This document shows, in pieces, positions 7,363 to 15,872 of a stretch of 64,000 nt of DNA. The notes under the pieces were generated by a model, which saw only the letters and a program-made list of their open reading frames with translations, was not told the origin of the DNA and ran no database searches. Both the position numbers and the translations under genes were made by a program. Numbering within the stretch: the stretch's first letter is position 1; the number at the start of each line of letters is the position of its first letter. This DNA comes from Clostridia bacterium (GTDB lineage Bacteria > Bacillota > Clostridia > Oscillospirales > CAG-272), in NCBI GenBank assembly GCA_017407835.1, contig JAFQVV010000026.1, forward strand, positions 124,001-188,000, in the 5' to 3' direction.

Positions 7363-8798
7363 TGATTGCACTTTGGATTTTGCTTGCGCTGGTTTGCCTT
7401 TTGGTGGCAGTCGTGCTGATCCGCACGCTGGCATTTAAGCCGAAAGCAGACGTTTCCCTCAACGATGAACCCGTTAAGTTTGACGAGACGGCGGCGATTG
7501 ATGCACTGGCACGCCTGATTCGCTGCAAGACCGTCTCCTATTATGATCACGCCCTTGAAGATGACGCGGAATTTGAGCAGCTCATCGACGCACTGCCCGA
7601 ACTTTATCCCGAGGTCTTCCGCGTCTGCAGCTTGACTCGCCTGCCCGACCGTGCGCTGCTCTTCCGCTGGCAGGGAAGATCGAGTGCAGAGCCGTCGGTG
7701 ATGATGGCACACTATGATGTCGTCCCGGTTGAGGAAGAAAACTGGGAAAAGCCGCCTTTTTCGGGCATCATTGAGGATGGTGTGCTCTGGGGACGCGGCG
7801 CTTTGGACACAAAAGTTACCTTCAACGGCGTACTGTTTGCTGCCAATACCCTGATCGCCCAGGGCTTTATTCCTGCCCAAGATGTATATTTTGCCTTCTC
7901 GGGCGGTGAAGAGGTCAACGGCATGGGGGCGGTGCATATCGTCAATTGGTTCAAAGACCAGGGCATCACACCCGCGCTGGTCGTTGACGAGGGCGGCGCC
8001 GTTGTGCAGGATGTTTTCCCCGGCGTCTCGGCCCCCTGCGGGCTGATCGGTATTGCCGAGAAGGGGATGATGAACCTCACCTTCTCGGTCGCATCTCAGG
8101 GCGGACACGCGTCAGCGCCCAAGCCCCATACACCCGTGGGGCTTCTTTCCCGTGCCTGCTGTGCGCTGGAAAACAAGCCCTTCCCCATGCACCTGACCGC
8201 ACCTGCGGCGGAAATGTTCGATACCCTCGGCAGACACTCGAATTTCCTCTACCGCATGATTTTTGCCAACCTGTGGCTGTTCGGCGGTGTACTTGATCTG
8301 CTTGGCAAAACAAGCGGCGGCGAGATGAATGCGCTGCTGCGTACCACGGTTGCTTTCACGCAGGCACAGGGAAGCAGTGCGCCCAATGTGATTCCCCCCT
8401 CGGCATCCATGACGGCAAATCTGCGTCTCAATCCTGCAGACAGCGTCGATGCGGCGATTGATCGGATCAGGGGGGTGATCGGGGATGAACAGGTGAGGCT
8501 GACTCTCGGCAGCCACATGGAACCAAGTCCCATTTCCGAGACGAATTGCCCCGCGTGGGACAAGGTCGCTTCATCCGTGGCAAGCACTTGGCGCGGATGC
8601 ATCGTCTCCCCCTACCTGATGGTTCAGTGCTCAGACAGCCGCCACTACCGCGATCTGTCCAATCACGTCTACCGTTTCTCTGCCATGGACTTGACCTCGG
8701 CTGAGCGTGCAACCATCCACGGCAACAACGAGCGGATTCGTCTTGAATCCGCCTGTCGGGCTGTGGCGTTCTATATCCGACTCATGAAACAATGTTGA
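7362..8798 (+). CDS. M20-family metallopeptidase with N-terminal membrane segment
   Basis: A zinc hydrolase of 478 residues in the M20 carboxypeptidase/aminoacylase family. Metal ligands and catalytic residues are visible: HYDVVPV, WGRGALDTK, GGEEVNG, VVDEGG and a late CSDSRHYRD segment supplying the last His. A single N-terminal hydrophobic segment (about 2-22) would anchor it in the membrane, as in PM20D1-like members. ATG 7362 overlaps the upstream stop (TGATG) and is preceded by AAAGGA at a good distance; an in-frame ATG at 7353 is possible but lacks a spaced ribosome site. Likely substrates are dipeptides or N-acyl amino acids. Its coupling to two membrane proteins suggests it acts on something they carry. 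Confidence 0.88.
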   Translation: MIALWILLALVCLLVAVVLIRTLAFKPKADVSLNDEPVKFDETAAIDALARLIRCKTVSYYDHALEDDAEFEQLIDALPELYPEVFRVCSLTRLPDRALLFRWQGRSSAEPSVMMAHYDVVPVEEENWEKPPFSGIIEDGVLWGRGALDTKVTFNGVLFAANTLIAQGFIPAQDVYFAFSGGEEVNGMGAVHIVNWFKDQGITPALVVDEGGAVVQDVFPGVSAPCGLIGIAEKGMMNLTFSVASQGGHASAPKPHTPVGLLSRACCALENKPFPMHLTAPAAEMFDTLGRHSNFLYRMIFANLWLFGGVLDLLGKTSGGEMNALLRTTVAFTQAQGSSAPNVIPPSASMTANLRLNPADSVDAAIDRIRGVIGDEQVRLTLGSHMEPSPISETNCPAWDKVASSVASTWRGCIVSPYLMVQCSDSRHYRDLSNHVYRFSAMDLTSAERATIHGNNERIRLESACRAVAFYIRLMKQC

Positions 8799-8866
8799 TG
8801 GTTGATGCGGGAAATTTATACAAAAGCATATATTTGACGCAAAAAAATTTTGGAAGAAACCGTATA

Positions 8867-8896
8867 TTGACAGATATATCCATTTTATGGTAAAAT
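8867..8896 (+). promoter_or_regulatory. Probable sigma-A promoter of the first FliB-like gene
   Basis: TTGACA (8867-8872), 18-base spacer, TAAAAT (8891-8896), about 48 bases upstream of the start at 8945. Confidence 0.65.
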
Positions 8897-8944
8897 AATT
8901 TCGTTGGTTGGATAAAAAATCCTGTCCGCCGCAAGAGGTTATCA

Positions 8945-10033
8945 ATGGAAGATCATACTGCGCGATCATGTGTCCATGACATCTTTGTTCCCGACTATTT
9001 TTTGAAGTTTGCCTGCAAAATGGGGGCCTGCAGAAGTGCTTGCTGTCAGGGATGGCCTGTCACAGTTTCGCAGGACAATTATTTTCACCTGCTTGGCGTC
9101 TCGTGCAGCGATGAGCTGCGCCGCCGCCTGGACTGCGGGATGTATCTGCTGGATTCTCCCTATCCTGACGCATATGCCTGCTTCGGGCACCGTTATGACG
9201 GGAATTGCTCACTTCGTCTGCCCGATGGACGGTGCGCCATTCATGCTGAACTCGGCGAAGAACATTTGGCAGATGTCTGCCGCCTTTATCCGCGCGGTGT
9301 GCGCAGAAGCGACTGCGGGGATGAGTGTTCTTGCGCCAATAGCTGTGAAGCCGTGCTGGAATTGTTTTGGGGACGCGAGGAGCCGATCTCATTTTCCCGG
9401 CAATCGGTTTCTCTGATTTTGCCCAAGCTCCCTGACATCAATCACGATCTGCCGCCGAGAGCACAGCGAATGACCTTGATTCAAGAGATGCAGCAAACAC
9501 ATCTCACGCTTCCCGAACGGATCGAACAGGTCGGCAGATCGCTCGGTTTGTCTGTTTCGCCTTCTCCCGAAGCGGGGCGGCTTGCCCGTGCCGTTGCAGC
9601 GGCATATCGGATGATTGTATCGCTTGCCGACAGGAGCGAAAGCCTGCACGTGATTGATTTGCAGAAGCTTGAGCACTTTGCGGACGCTGCGTCGGCCGAG
9701 CATCGCTATCTTGAGGCAAAGACCGATTTTGCACAGCATTTTCCGCATTGGGAAACCTTTTTTACCCATGTTTTGGTCAACCATATGTTCTTCTCGCAGT
9801 TTCCTGCATCCATCCGAAAAATGGATGCCGCATATACCTCGCTCTGTCTCACATATGCGCTGCTTCGTTTTCTTGCGGTTGGCTGTACAGATCATTCCGC
9901 TTCCGATGCATCGCTGATTGATCTCTGCGCTGCGTTCTTCCGTGTAGTCGAGCATACCGATTTTACCGCACTTTCCATGCAGCTTCTGCGCAGTATCCCC
10001 GATGCCGCAGCGGGAGATTTGCTTGTACTATAA
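8945..10033 (+). CDS. FliB-like Cys-rich protein (lysine N-methylase family)
   Basis: The 362-residue protein has the Cys pattern of the FliB/flagellin lysine-N-methylase family: CKMGACRSACCQGW near residues 24-37, then CSLRLPDGRC, DVCRLYPRG and a CxxxCxC cluster to about residue 138. These cysteines probably bind an iron-sulfur cluster or zinc. FliB methylates flagellin lysines in Salmonella, but this window has no flagellar gene, and many Clostridia carry such genes away from flagellar loci, so the substrate may differ. The C-terminal half is helical with no clear motif. A second member lies at 38407-39339. The gene has its own promoter and a strong terminator. Confidence 0.75.
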   Translation: MEDHTARSCVHDIFVPDYFLKFACKMGACRSACCQGWPVTVSQDNYFHLLGVSCSDELRRRLDCGMYLLDSPYPDAYACFGHRYDGNCSLRLPDGRCAIHAELGEEHLADVCRLYPRGVRRSDCGDECSCANSCEAVLELFWGREEPISFSRQSVSLILPKLPDINHDLPPRAQRMTLIQEMQQTHLTLPERIEQVGRSLGLSVSPSPEAGRLARAVAAAYRMIVSLADRSESLHVIDLQKLEHFADAASAEHRYLEAKTDFAQHFPHWETFFTHVLVNHMFFSQFPASIRKMDAAYTSLCLTYALLRFLAVGCTDHSASDASLIDLCAAFFRVVEHTDFTALSMQLLRSIPDAAAGDLLVL

Positions 10034-10034
10034 T

Positions 10035-10083
10035 AATCGGCCCCGATGATTGTCCCTTGGATAATGATCGGGGCCGATTGTTT
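10035..10083 (+). terminator. Terminator of the first FliB-like gene
   Basis: AATCGGCCCCGAT pairs perfectly with ATCGGGGCCGATT around a 19-base loop, followed by TGTTTGC. The T tract is short but the stem is very stable. Confidence 0.75.
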
Positions 10084-10112
10084 GCATATTTGGTGTCGAG
10101 CAGGCATATGCT
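10084..10112 (+). promoter_or_regulatory. Candidate sigma-E (mother-cell sporulation) promoter of the SpoIVFA/FB-like pair
   Basis: GCATATT (10084-10090), 14-base spacer, CATATGCT (10105-10112) resembles the sigma-E pattern (ATA-type -35, CATAnnnT -10). The Bacillus spoIVF operon is sigma-E dependent, which is why I looked for it. This is pattern matching by eye. Confidence 0.45.
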
Positions 10113-10160
10113 GTTGTAAGTTTGCTTGAGAGGAGCGGGTGCAATATGGAGGGACGGGGA

Positions 10161-10871
10161 ATGAATACCCGAGAGAGCGGTGCGCTGTTCGCTGTTCTTT
10201 GTGTGGTAATCGCACTGGTCATTTTTACATCCATGCCGGTTTATCGCGGTCTTGCTGATGAGGTCAGTGAACAGAGCGGTCTCGGCGCTGCGATGGTGAT
10301 GCTGCGTGAGGGGATCGAACAAAACGAAAGCGTATCGGCGTTTTTAGGGCTGTCCGATGATACTGCGGAGGAGGACAACATAGATCTTGCCCAGGCTGTG
10401 GCGGCATATATTGCCGAACATACCCCCCAGTCGCCTGCATTTGTTCTGCCGCTGGAGGGGATTCTCACCTCGGCGCACGGCGTACGTGTGGATCCGTTTT
10501 ATACAGGAGATCTGCGTCTTTTGAGCGAAGGAAATTACGAGACACATCACGGCCTTGATATCAGCCCCACCGCTTCATCAGAGATTTGTGCGGCGATGGC
10601 GGGGGAGGTAATCCATGTCGGCTCAGACCCTGACGGCTACGGGAATTATCTGATCCTCCGTCACACCGATTGTGATACCCTTTATGCCCATTGCAGTTCA
10701 ATTGCCGTATGTGTGGGAGATACCGTCGAAGCGGGAGAGACGATAGCTGTGGCAGGAATGACGGGACGCGCAACCGGGATACATCTGCATTTTGAGGTTT
10801 TCGTCGATGGCGAATCGGTTGATCCAAGTGCCTATTTCGGCATTTTCGGCAATGAGCCTACCTTGTCGTGA
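10161..10871 (+). CDS. M23 metallopeptidase, SpoIVFA/SpoIIQ-like, membrane anchored
   Basis: Starting at ATG 10161 (GGAGG seven bases upstream) the protein has 236 residues; in-frame TTG 10122 and ATG 10146 are alternatives. It has one N-terminal membrane segment (about 8-28) and a C-terminal LytM/M23 domain. The zinc and catalytic residues look complete: H129 and D133 in HHGLD, H177 in LYAHC, H208 and H210 in HLHFEV. M23 proteins cut peptidoglycan cross-links. Here the next gene, overlapping by four bases, is an M50 protease, the arrangement of spoIVFA-spoIVFB, where SpoIVFA (an inactive M23-like protein) holds and restrains SpoIVFB. Unlike SpoIVFA this one keeps its catalytic residues, so it could be an active endopeptidase. 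Confidence 0.8.
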   Translation: MNTRESGALFAVLCVVIALVIFTSMPVYRGLADEVSEQSGLGAAMVMLREGIEQNESVSAFLGLSDDTAEEDNIDLAQAVAAYIAEHTPQSPAFVLPLEGILTSAHGVRVDPFYTGDLRLLSEGNYETHHGLDISPTASSEICAAMAGEVIHVGSDPDGYGNYLILRHTDCDTLYAHCSSIAVCVGDTVEAGETIAVAGMTGRATGIHLHFEVFVDGESVDPSAYFGIFGNEPTLS

Positions 10872-11473
10872 GACGGCAGATTCGGATTGATCCCGCCTTT
10901 GCCATTGCCTTAATTTACTTGCTTCTCTTTGAGCACTCTGTGTGGGGATTGCTTTCACTGCTTGCCGCCGCTCTGCATGAAATAGGGCATTTGTCTGCCG
11001 CATGCCTTCTGCATATTCGGCCGGCACAGATTACGGTTGGTGCGCTGGGGGCGCGAATCGGTTTTTCGCAGCGCTTGCTTTCCTATCGGGATGAATTTCT
11101 GATTGCCGCGGCTGGACCCGCTGTGAATTTGATTTGTTTGCCGCTCTGCCTGTTCGGTCTGCGCAGATTGTCTTCGCTTGACGGGGCAGGGGAGCGGCTT
11201 CTTTTTTTTGCCGCCGCATCGCTCGTCCTGGCACTGCTCAATCTGCTTCCTCTGCGCAGCTTTGATGGCGGTCGGATGCTGCGCGCTCTGTGTGCGGTGC
11301 TGTTGGGCGACCGGGCAGCCGATCGCATCTTGCACGTGACAACGGCAATCTGCGGAATTTTGCTTTGGTGCTGTGCCGTCTCGCTCTGGTTTTCCGCGAG
11401 TGGGAATTTGTCTTTTCTGCTCTTTGCGGCAGTGCTTTTGATTCGTATGGTGACCAATAGTTTCTCAAGATAA
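10868..11473 (+). CDS. spoIVFB: M50 intramembrane metalloprotease, SpoIVFB-like
   Basis: A 201-residue polytopic protein with the site-2-protease signature: HEIGH at residues 37-41 within a hydrophobic segment, and NLLPLRSFDGG with N125 and D133 providing the third zinc ligand region. In Bacillus SpoIVFB cleaves pro-sigma-K in the mother cell. Size, absence of a PDZ domain and the overlapping M23 neighbour favour SpoIVFB over RseP-type proteases. The start is GTG overlapping the upstream stop (GTGA), so translation is probably coupled. No terminator is visible right after it. Confidence 0.82.
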   Translation: MRRQIRIDPAFAIALIYLLLFEHSVWGLLSLLAAALHEIGHLSAACLLHIRPAQITVGALGARIGFSQRLLSYRDEFLIAAAGPAVNLICLPLCLFGLRRLSSLDGAGERLLFFAAASLVLALLNLLPLRSFDGGRMLRALCAVLLGDRAADRILHVTTAICGILLWCCAVSLWFSASGNLSFLLFAAVLLIRMVTNSFSR

Positions 11474-11611
11474 CTAATTTGAGAATAATCGAGAAACCGA
11501 GAGAATAACGGTGAAAAAATGAGGATTTTAGCGTTTAAATCGATCTTTTGCCGATTAGACGCGGATTATTGAAAAAAATCAAGAAATTTCAAAGAAAATT
11601 AGAAAAACATA

Positions 11612-11640
11612 TTGCATTTTCTCCCAATACCTGTTACAAT
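11612..11640 (+). promoter_or_regulatory. Sigma-A promoter of potABCD
   Basis: TTGCAT (11612-11617), 17-base spacer, TACAAT (11635-11640), about 77 bases before the potA start. The rest of 11474-11716 is A/T-rich with no gene or riboswitch fold that I recognise. Confidence 0.7.
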
Positions 11641-11716
11641 ATTGCTTACATAAATGGCAACGGTCTCTGCCGGCGCGCATGATGTTTGATTTTTTTGGTT
11701 TTGAAGGAGAAAAAAA

Positions 11717-12820
11717 GTGGACAAAAACAAAATCATTGAGCTGAAAGGGATTTCCAAAGCATTCAACGGAGAGCAGGTGCTCAAAGGCATTGATTTGGAC
11801 ATTCACGACAAGGAGTTCGTGACATTCCTCGGTCCGTCGGGGTGCGGCAAAACAACGACATTACGCATTATCGGCGGCTTTGTTACGCCGGACAGCGGGG
11901 ATGTTTTATTTAACGGCAAACGTGTCAATCAAGTGCCGCCCTATAAACGTTCGGTCAACACCGTATTCCAAAAGTATGCACTTTTTCCGCATTTGAATGT
12001 ATACGAAAATGTTGCGTTCGGTCTTCGTTTGAAGAAAATGAAGGAAACCGAAATCGCCGCGAAGGTTGCCGAGATGCTTGATCTGGTCAATCTGCGGGGC
12101 TATGAGAAGCGCAGCGTGACCCTCCTCTCGGGCGGTCAGCAGCAGCGTGTTGCCATTGCCCGTGCACTCTGCAACGAGCCGAAGGTGCTTCTGCTTGACG
12201 AGCCGCTTGGCGCACTTGACCTTCAGCTGCGCAAGGAGATGCAGATCGAGCTGAAAAAAATCCAGCAGAGACTGGAGATTACCTTTATCTATGTTACCCA
12301 TGATCAGGAAGAGGCGCTGACAATGTCGGATACCGTTGTCGTCATGAACGGCGGCGAGATTCAGCAGATCGGCACACCGCAGGACATCTACAACGAGCCG
12401 ATCAATGCTTTTGTTGCAAAATTCATCGGTGAGTCGAATATTCTTCCCGGTATCATGCATGAAGATTATAAGGTGGAGTTCGCCGGCGACAATTTTGTCT
12501 GTGTCGATAAGGGCTTCCGTCACCTTGAGCCTGTGGATGTGGTGATCCGCCCCGAGGATATCACCATCTGCCCGCCTTCCGATAAAGTCATCAACGGCCT
12601 GGTAGAATCGGTCATTTTCAAGGGCGTACACTATGAAATTATGGTCCGCGCCTACTCCGACCTGTGGAAGATTCACTCCACCAAAGCACCTGAAGTCGGT
12701 TCTGTCGTCGGCATCGACTTCACGCCCGAGGATATTCATATCATGCGCAAAATGGAGAGCAGCCAGGACTATGCTGCCCTTGAGCACATGAACGGGGAGG
12801 AGGCTGGGACGATTGGCTAA
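11717..12820 (+). CDS. potA: Spermidine/putrescine ABC transporter ATP-binding protein
   Basis: The 367-residue ATPase shows Walker [10 protein letters not shown] (about 36-44), signature LLSGGQQQR (about 137-145), Walker [13 protein letters not shown] (about 157-168) and the switch His in YVTHDQEEA. The C-terminal region (about 240-350) is a TOBE-type regulatory domain, as in PotA. It energises polyamine uptake by PotBC. GTG start with AAGGAG upstream. It overlaps potB by eight bases and heads a four-gene operon in the classical potABCD order. Confidence 0.93.
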   Translation: MDKNKIIELKGISKAFNGEQVLKGIDLDIHDKEFVTFLGPSGCGKTTTLRIIGGFVTPDSGDVLFNGKRVNQVPPYKRSVNTVFQKYALFPHLNVYENVAFGLRLKKMKETEIAAKVAEMLDLVNLRGYEKRSVTLLSGGQQQRVAIARALCNEPKVLLLDEPLGALDLQLRKEMQIELKKIQQRLEITFIYVTHDQEEALTMSDTVVVMNGGEIQQIGTPQDIYNEPINAFVAKFIGESNILPGIMHEDYKVEFAGDNFVCVDKGFRHLEPVDVVIRPEDITICPPSDKVINGLVESVIFKGVHYEIMVRAYSDLWKIHSTKAPEVGSVVGIDFTPEDIHIMRKMESSQDYAALEHMNGEEAGTIG

Positions 12821-13763
12821 ACTCCGCTCTCGTTTGGCGGCAGGACCGTATATGGCCTGGATGATCATCTTTATGATTGTTCCTCTTTTGCTGATTGCGG
12901 TTTTTGCTTTTACCACAACCGTTCCCTGTGATCGTGACGGCAATCGTCTCGATGAGGAAGAAGCGGCTGAGATCATCGCCGAAGAACAGGCATATTGGGA
13001 GGAGAATGAAATTCCGCTGGATGAGCGGGAAAGTGCAGTCGTCGAGAAAACCATCTTTACGGTGCAGAATATTCTCGAAGTCAATAAATATATGCCCACC
13101 ATGCTCAATTCGATCTGGATGGCACTCGTTGCAACCCTTATCTGCCTGCTGATCGGATATCCGCTTGCTTTTATGATCTCTCGCATGCACTTCGTTTCGC
13201 AGAAAATGATGCTGATGCTGGTCATGCTGCCGATGTGGATGAACTTCCTTCTGCGCACTTATGCATGGATGACGCTGCTTGAGCGCAACGGCCTGATCAA
13301 TCGCTTTTTCGGATTGTTCGGCATCGGTCCTTTTGAGATGATCAATACCCAGGGCGCGGTTATTCTCGGTATGATTTATAACTATCTGCCCTATATGATT
13401 CTGCCCCTCTACTCGGTTATGACCAAGATCGACAACACCACCATTGAGGCAGCACAGGATCTGGGCGCAGGGCGCTTCAATGTCCTCGGCCGCATCATCG
13501 TGCCTCTGTCTGCACCCGGTATTACGTCGGGAATCACGGCGGTATTTATCCCGTCGGTGTCGACTTTCATTATCTCCCGCATGCTGGGCGGCGGAACGAA
13601 TATGCTCATCGGTGACCTTATCGACCTGCAGTTCTTGGGCAATGCCTACAACCCCAATCTCGGCTCTGCCATCTCGCTTGTCCTGATGGTCTTCATCCTG
13701 CTTTGCATGAGCATTACCAATGCCTTTGACAATGAGGATAAGGAAGGGGGAATGCTGCTGTGA
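12813..13763 (+). CDS. potB: Spermidine/putrescine ABC transporter permease PotB
   Basis: A 316-residue permease with six membrane segments and the inner-membrane coupling motif [20 protein letters not shown] (about 211-230). It differs from textbook PotB in a long polar extracellular insertion after the first helix (about 34-85, rich in Glu and Asp). TTG start preceded by GGGGAGGAGG at nine bases; an ATG closer to the first helix is at Met11. It overlaps potC by four bases. Confidence 0.92.
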   Translation: MAKLRSRLAAGPYMAWMIIFMIVPLLLIAVFAFTTTVPCDRDGNRLDEEEAAEIIAEEQAYWEENEIPLDERESAVVEKTIFTVQNILEVNKYMPTMLNSIWMALVATLICLLIGYPLAFMISRMHFVSQKMMLMLVMLPMWMNFLLRTYAWMTLLERNGLINRFFGLFGIGPFEMINTQGAVILGMIYNYLPYMILPLYSVMTKIDNTTIEAAQDLGAGRFNVLGRIIVPLSAPGITSGITAVFIPSVSTFIISRMLGGGTNMLIGDLIDLQFLGNAYNPNLGSAISLVLMVFILLCMSITNAFDNEDKEGGMLL

Positions 13764-14584
13764 AAAAGTTCTCTTCCCGCATTTACATGGGACTCGTCTT
13801 CCTGTTCTTGTATATACCGATCTTTGTGCTGATTGCCAACTCGTTCAATGCCTCTAAAAGCCGCACGGTATGGACAGGCTTTACGCTGGATTGGTATGTC
13901 AAGCTCTTCCACAATGAGACGATTCTCAAGAGCCTGCTCAATACGCTGATCATTGCATTGATTGCCTCGGTGTTTGCAACTCTTCTCGGTACCCTTGCTG
14001 CTATCGGTATCTATAACATGAAGAAATTCACCCGCACCTTGGTCATCAACATCTCCTACCTGCCCATCATCAACCCCGAGATTGTCACGGGTGTTTCGCT
14101 GATGCTGCTCTTTGTTGCGCTGCACATTGAGCTTGGCTATGTGACATTGATTTTGGCGCATATTACCTTCTGCGTGCCCTATGTTATTCTCAATGTCCTG
14201 CCCAAGCTGCGGCAGATGGATAACAGCCTTTACGAGGCGGCTCTTGATCTCGGCTGTACCCCTACACTTGCTTTCCGTAAGGTGGTTATCCCCGAGATTA
14301 TGCCCGGCATTATGACAGGATTTCTGATGTCCATTACCTATTCTATTGATGACTTTGTCATCAGCTATTTCACCCACGGTGCAACCTCGCAGACCCTGCC
14401 GATCACCATTTTCTCGATGACGCGCCGCAAAGTCAGCCCTGAGGTCAACGCACTTTCGGCATTGCTCTTTGTTGCTATCCTTGTCGTCATGATTATCATG
14501 AATGTTTCCGAGATGCGTAAACTCCCCGAGGATCAGCGACGTCGTGCGGCAAAGAAGGCCGCAAAGAAGGGAGGCTGCGCATGA
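13760..14584 (+). CDS. potC: Spermidine/putrescine ABC transporter permease PotC
   Basis: The 274-residue permease has six membrane segments and the coupling motif YEAALDLGCTPTLAFRKVV (about 155-173). Together with PotB it forms the membrane channel. GTG start overlapping the potB stop as GTGA, with AAGGAAGGGG upstream. The C-terminus is a lysine-rich cytoplasmic tail. It overlaps potD by four bases. Confidence 0.92.
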   Translation: MKKFSSRIYMGLVFLFLYIPIFVLIANSFNASKSRTVWTGFTLDWYVKLFHNETILKSLLNTLIIALIASVFATLLGTLAAIGIYNMKKFTRTLVINISYLPIINPEIVTGVSLMLLFVALHIELGYVTLILAHITFCVPYVILNVLPKLRQMDNSLYEAALDLGCTPTLAFRKVVIPEIMPGIMTGFLMSITYSIDDFVISYFTHGATSQTLPITIFSMTRRKVSPEVNALSALLFVAILVVMIIMNVSEMRKLPEDQRRRAAKKAAKKGGCA

Positions 14585-15810
14585 TGAAACGCGTTTTTGC
14601 TCTTCTGCTGATCACATTGACTTTGCTTGTTCTCGTTTGCCCGATTTCGGCCGAGGACGAATTGCCCGCTTATTCCACCGACTACGATTGGGATCGCCTG
14701 GCCGATCAAAATATCACCCTCAACGTCTATAACTGGGGAGAATATATCTCTGTGGATGACGGGGAGGAGGATGCGTTTGATACCATCGCCGAGTTTGAGG
14801 CGTTGACGGGAATCAAAGTCAACTACACCAATTTCGCTTCAAATGAGGAACTTTATGCCAAACTCAAAAACGGCGGCAGTTCCTACGATATCATTATTCC
14901 TTCCGAATATATGGTTGCCCGTATGATCAATGAGGGAATGCTTGAGATGCTGAATTTGGAGAATATCCCGAACATCAGGCATTTGGATCCATCGTTTGTC
15001 GGCCTTGAGCACGATCCCAATAACCGTTATTCGGTTGCGTATATGTGGGGAACGGTCGGCATCATCTACAACAAAACGCTGGTTGATGAAGAGGATGATG
15101 TGGAAACCTGGGATATCCTCTGGAACGAGAAATATGCCAATGATATCCTGATGTTCTCCAACTCGCGCGACGCCTTCGGGATTGCCCTCAAAAAGCTTGG
15201 CTATTCCTATAATACCACCGATGAAGCCGAGCTAAATGCCGCGGCAGAGGCACTCAAAGAGCAGAAGCTGCTGGTTCAGGCATATGTCATGGATGAAATT
15301 TTCGACAAAATGGGCGGCGGCGAAGCGGCACTCGCTCCTTATTATGCCGGAGATGCCATTACCATGATCGCCGAAAATCCCGACCTTGCCTTCGCCGTCC
15401 CGCGGGAGGGAACCAACCTCTTTGTGGATTCGATGTGCATTCCCAAGGGCGCGAAGAACAAAGAAGCTGCTGAGATTTTCATCAATTTCATGTGTGAGCC
15501 GAAGGTCGGCGTCTATAATTGCTATTATATCGGCTATTCCACCCCCAGCGCAACGGTGAAGGAATACCTTGATGCTGAAATTGTGGAGGATCCCATCGCT
15601 TATCCTGCACAGGAGGTGCTGGATAAGGCAGAGGTTTACCTCGCTCTGCCCGAAGCCACCACAAAGCTGATTGACAATCTCTGGACCGAGGTGCTTGGCA
15701 CGGCCGGCAGCAGTCCGTGGATGGTTCCTGCGATGATGCTCGGCTGTATCGGCGCTTCGCTGGGCATCAATCTCTGGCGTGCACGAAAGAAACGCCGCAA
15801 CGGCCAATAA
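14581..15810 (+). CDS. potD: Spermidine/putrescine-binding protein PotD-like, with C-terminal membrane anchor
   Basis: This 409-residue protein has an N-terminal signal peptide (cleavage likely after PISA, residue 25) and a periplasmic-type binding fold with LNVYNWGEYIS (about 43-53), SYDIIIPSEYMVARM (about 101-115) and a late SMCIPKGAKN segment, typical of PotD/PotF. It lacks a proper lipobox: the only signal-peptide Cys follows Val, not Gly or Ala. Instead it ends in a hydrophobic helix (about 379-397) followed by RARKKRR, a stop-transfer anchor. So it is probably tethered by its C-terminus rather than by lipid, which is unusual for a Gram-positive binding protein. Confidence 0.9.
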   Translation: MMKRVFALLLITLTLLVLVCPISAEDELPAYSTDYDWDRLADQNITLNVYNWGEYISVDDGEEDAFDTIAEFEALTGIKVNYTNFASNEELYAKLKNGGSSYDIIIPSEYMVARMINEGMLEMLNLENIPNIRHLDPSFVGLEHDPNNRYSVAYMWGTVGIIYNKTLVDEEDDVETWDILWNEKYANDILMFSNSRDAFGIALKKLGYSYNTTDEAELNAAAEALKEQKLLVQAYVMDEIFDKMGGGEAALAPYYAGDAITMIAENPDLAFAVPREGTNLFVDSMCIPKGAKNKEAAEIFINFMCEPKVGVYNCYYIGYSTPSATVKEYLDAEIVEDPIAYPAQEVLDKAEVYLALPEATTKLIDNLWTEVLGTAGSSPWMVPAMMLGCIGASLGINLWRARKKRRNGQ

Positions 15811-15820
15811 ACGTCATAAA

Positions 15821-15856
15821 AATACGGTTGTTCTGCCATGGCAGAACAACCGTATT
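15821..15856. terminator. 36-base perfect palindrome, two-way terminator
   Basis: AATACGGTTGTTCTGCCA is followed by its exact reverse complement, flanked by A-rich and T-rich sequence, between convergent potD and the amidase gene. Confidence 0.8.
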
Positions 15857-15872
15857 CCTTTTGTATGTATTC

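Noticed and set aside
11906..13258. 450-codon open frame antisense to potA/potB
   Set aside because: Shadow of two certain genes; composition follows from their codon use.
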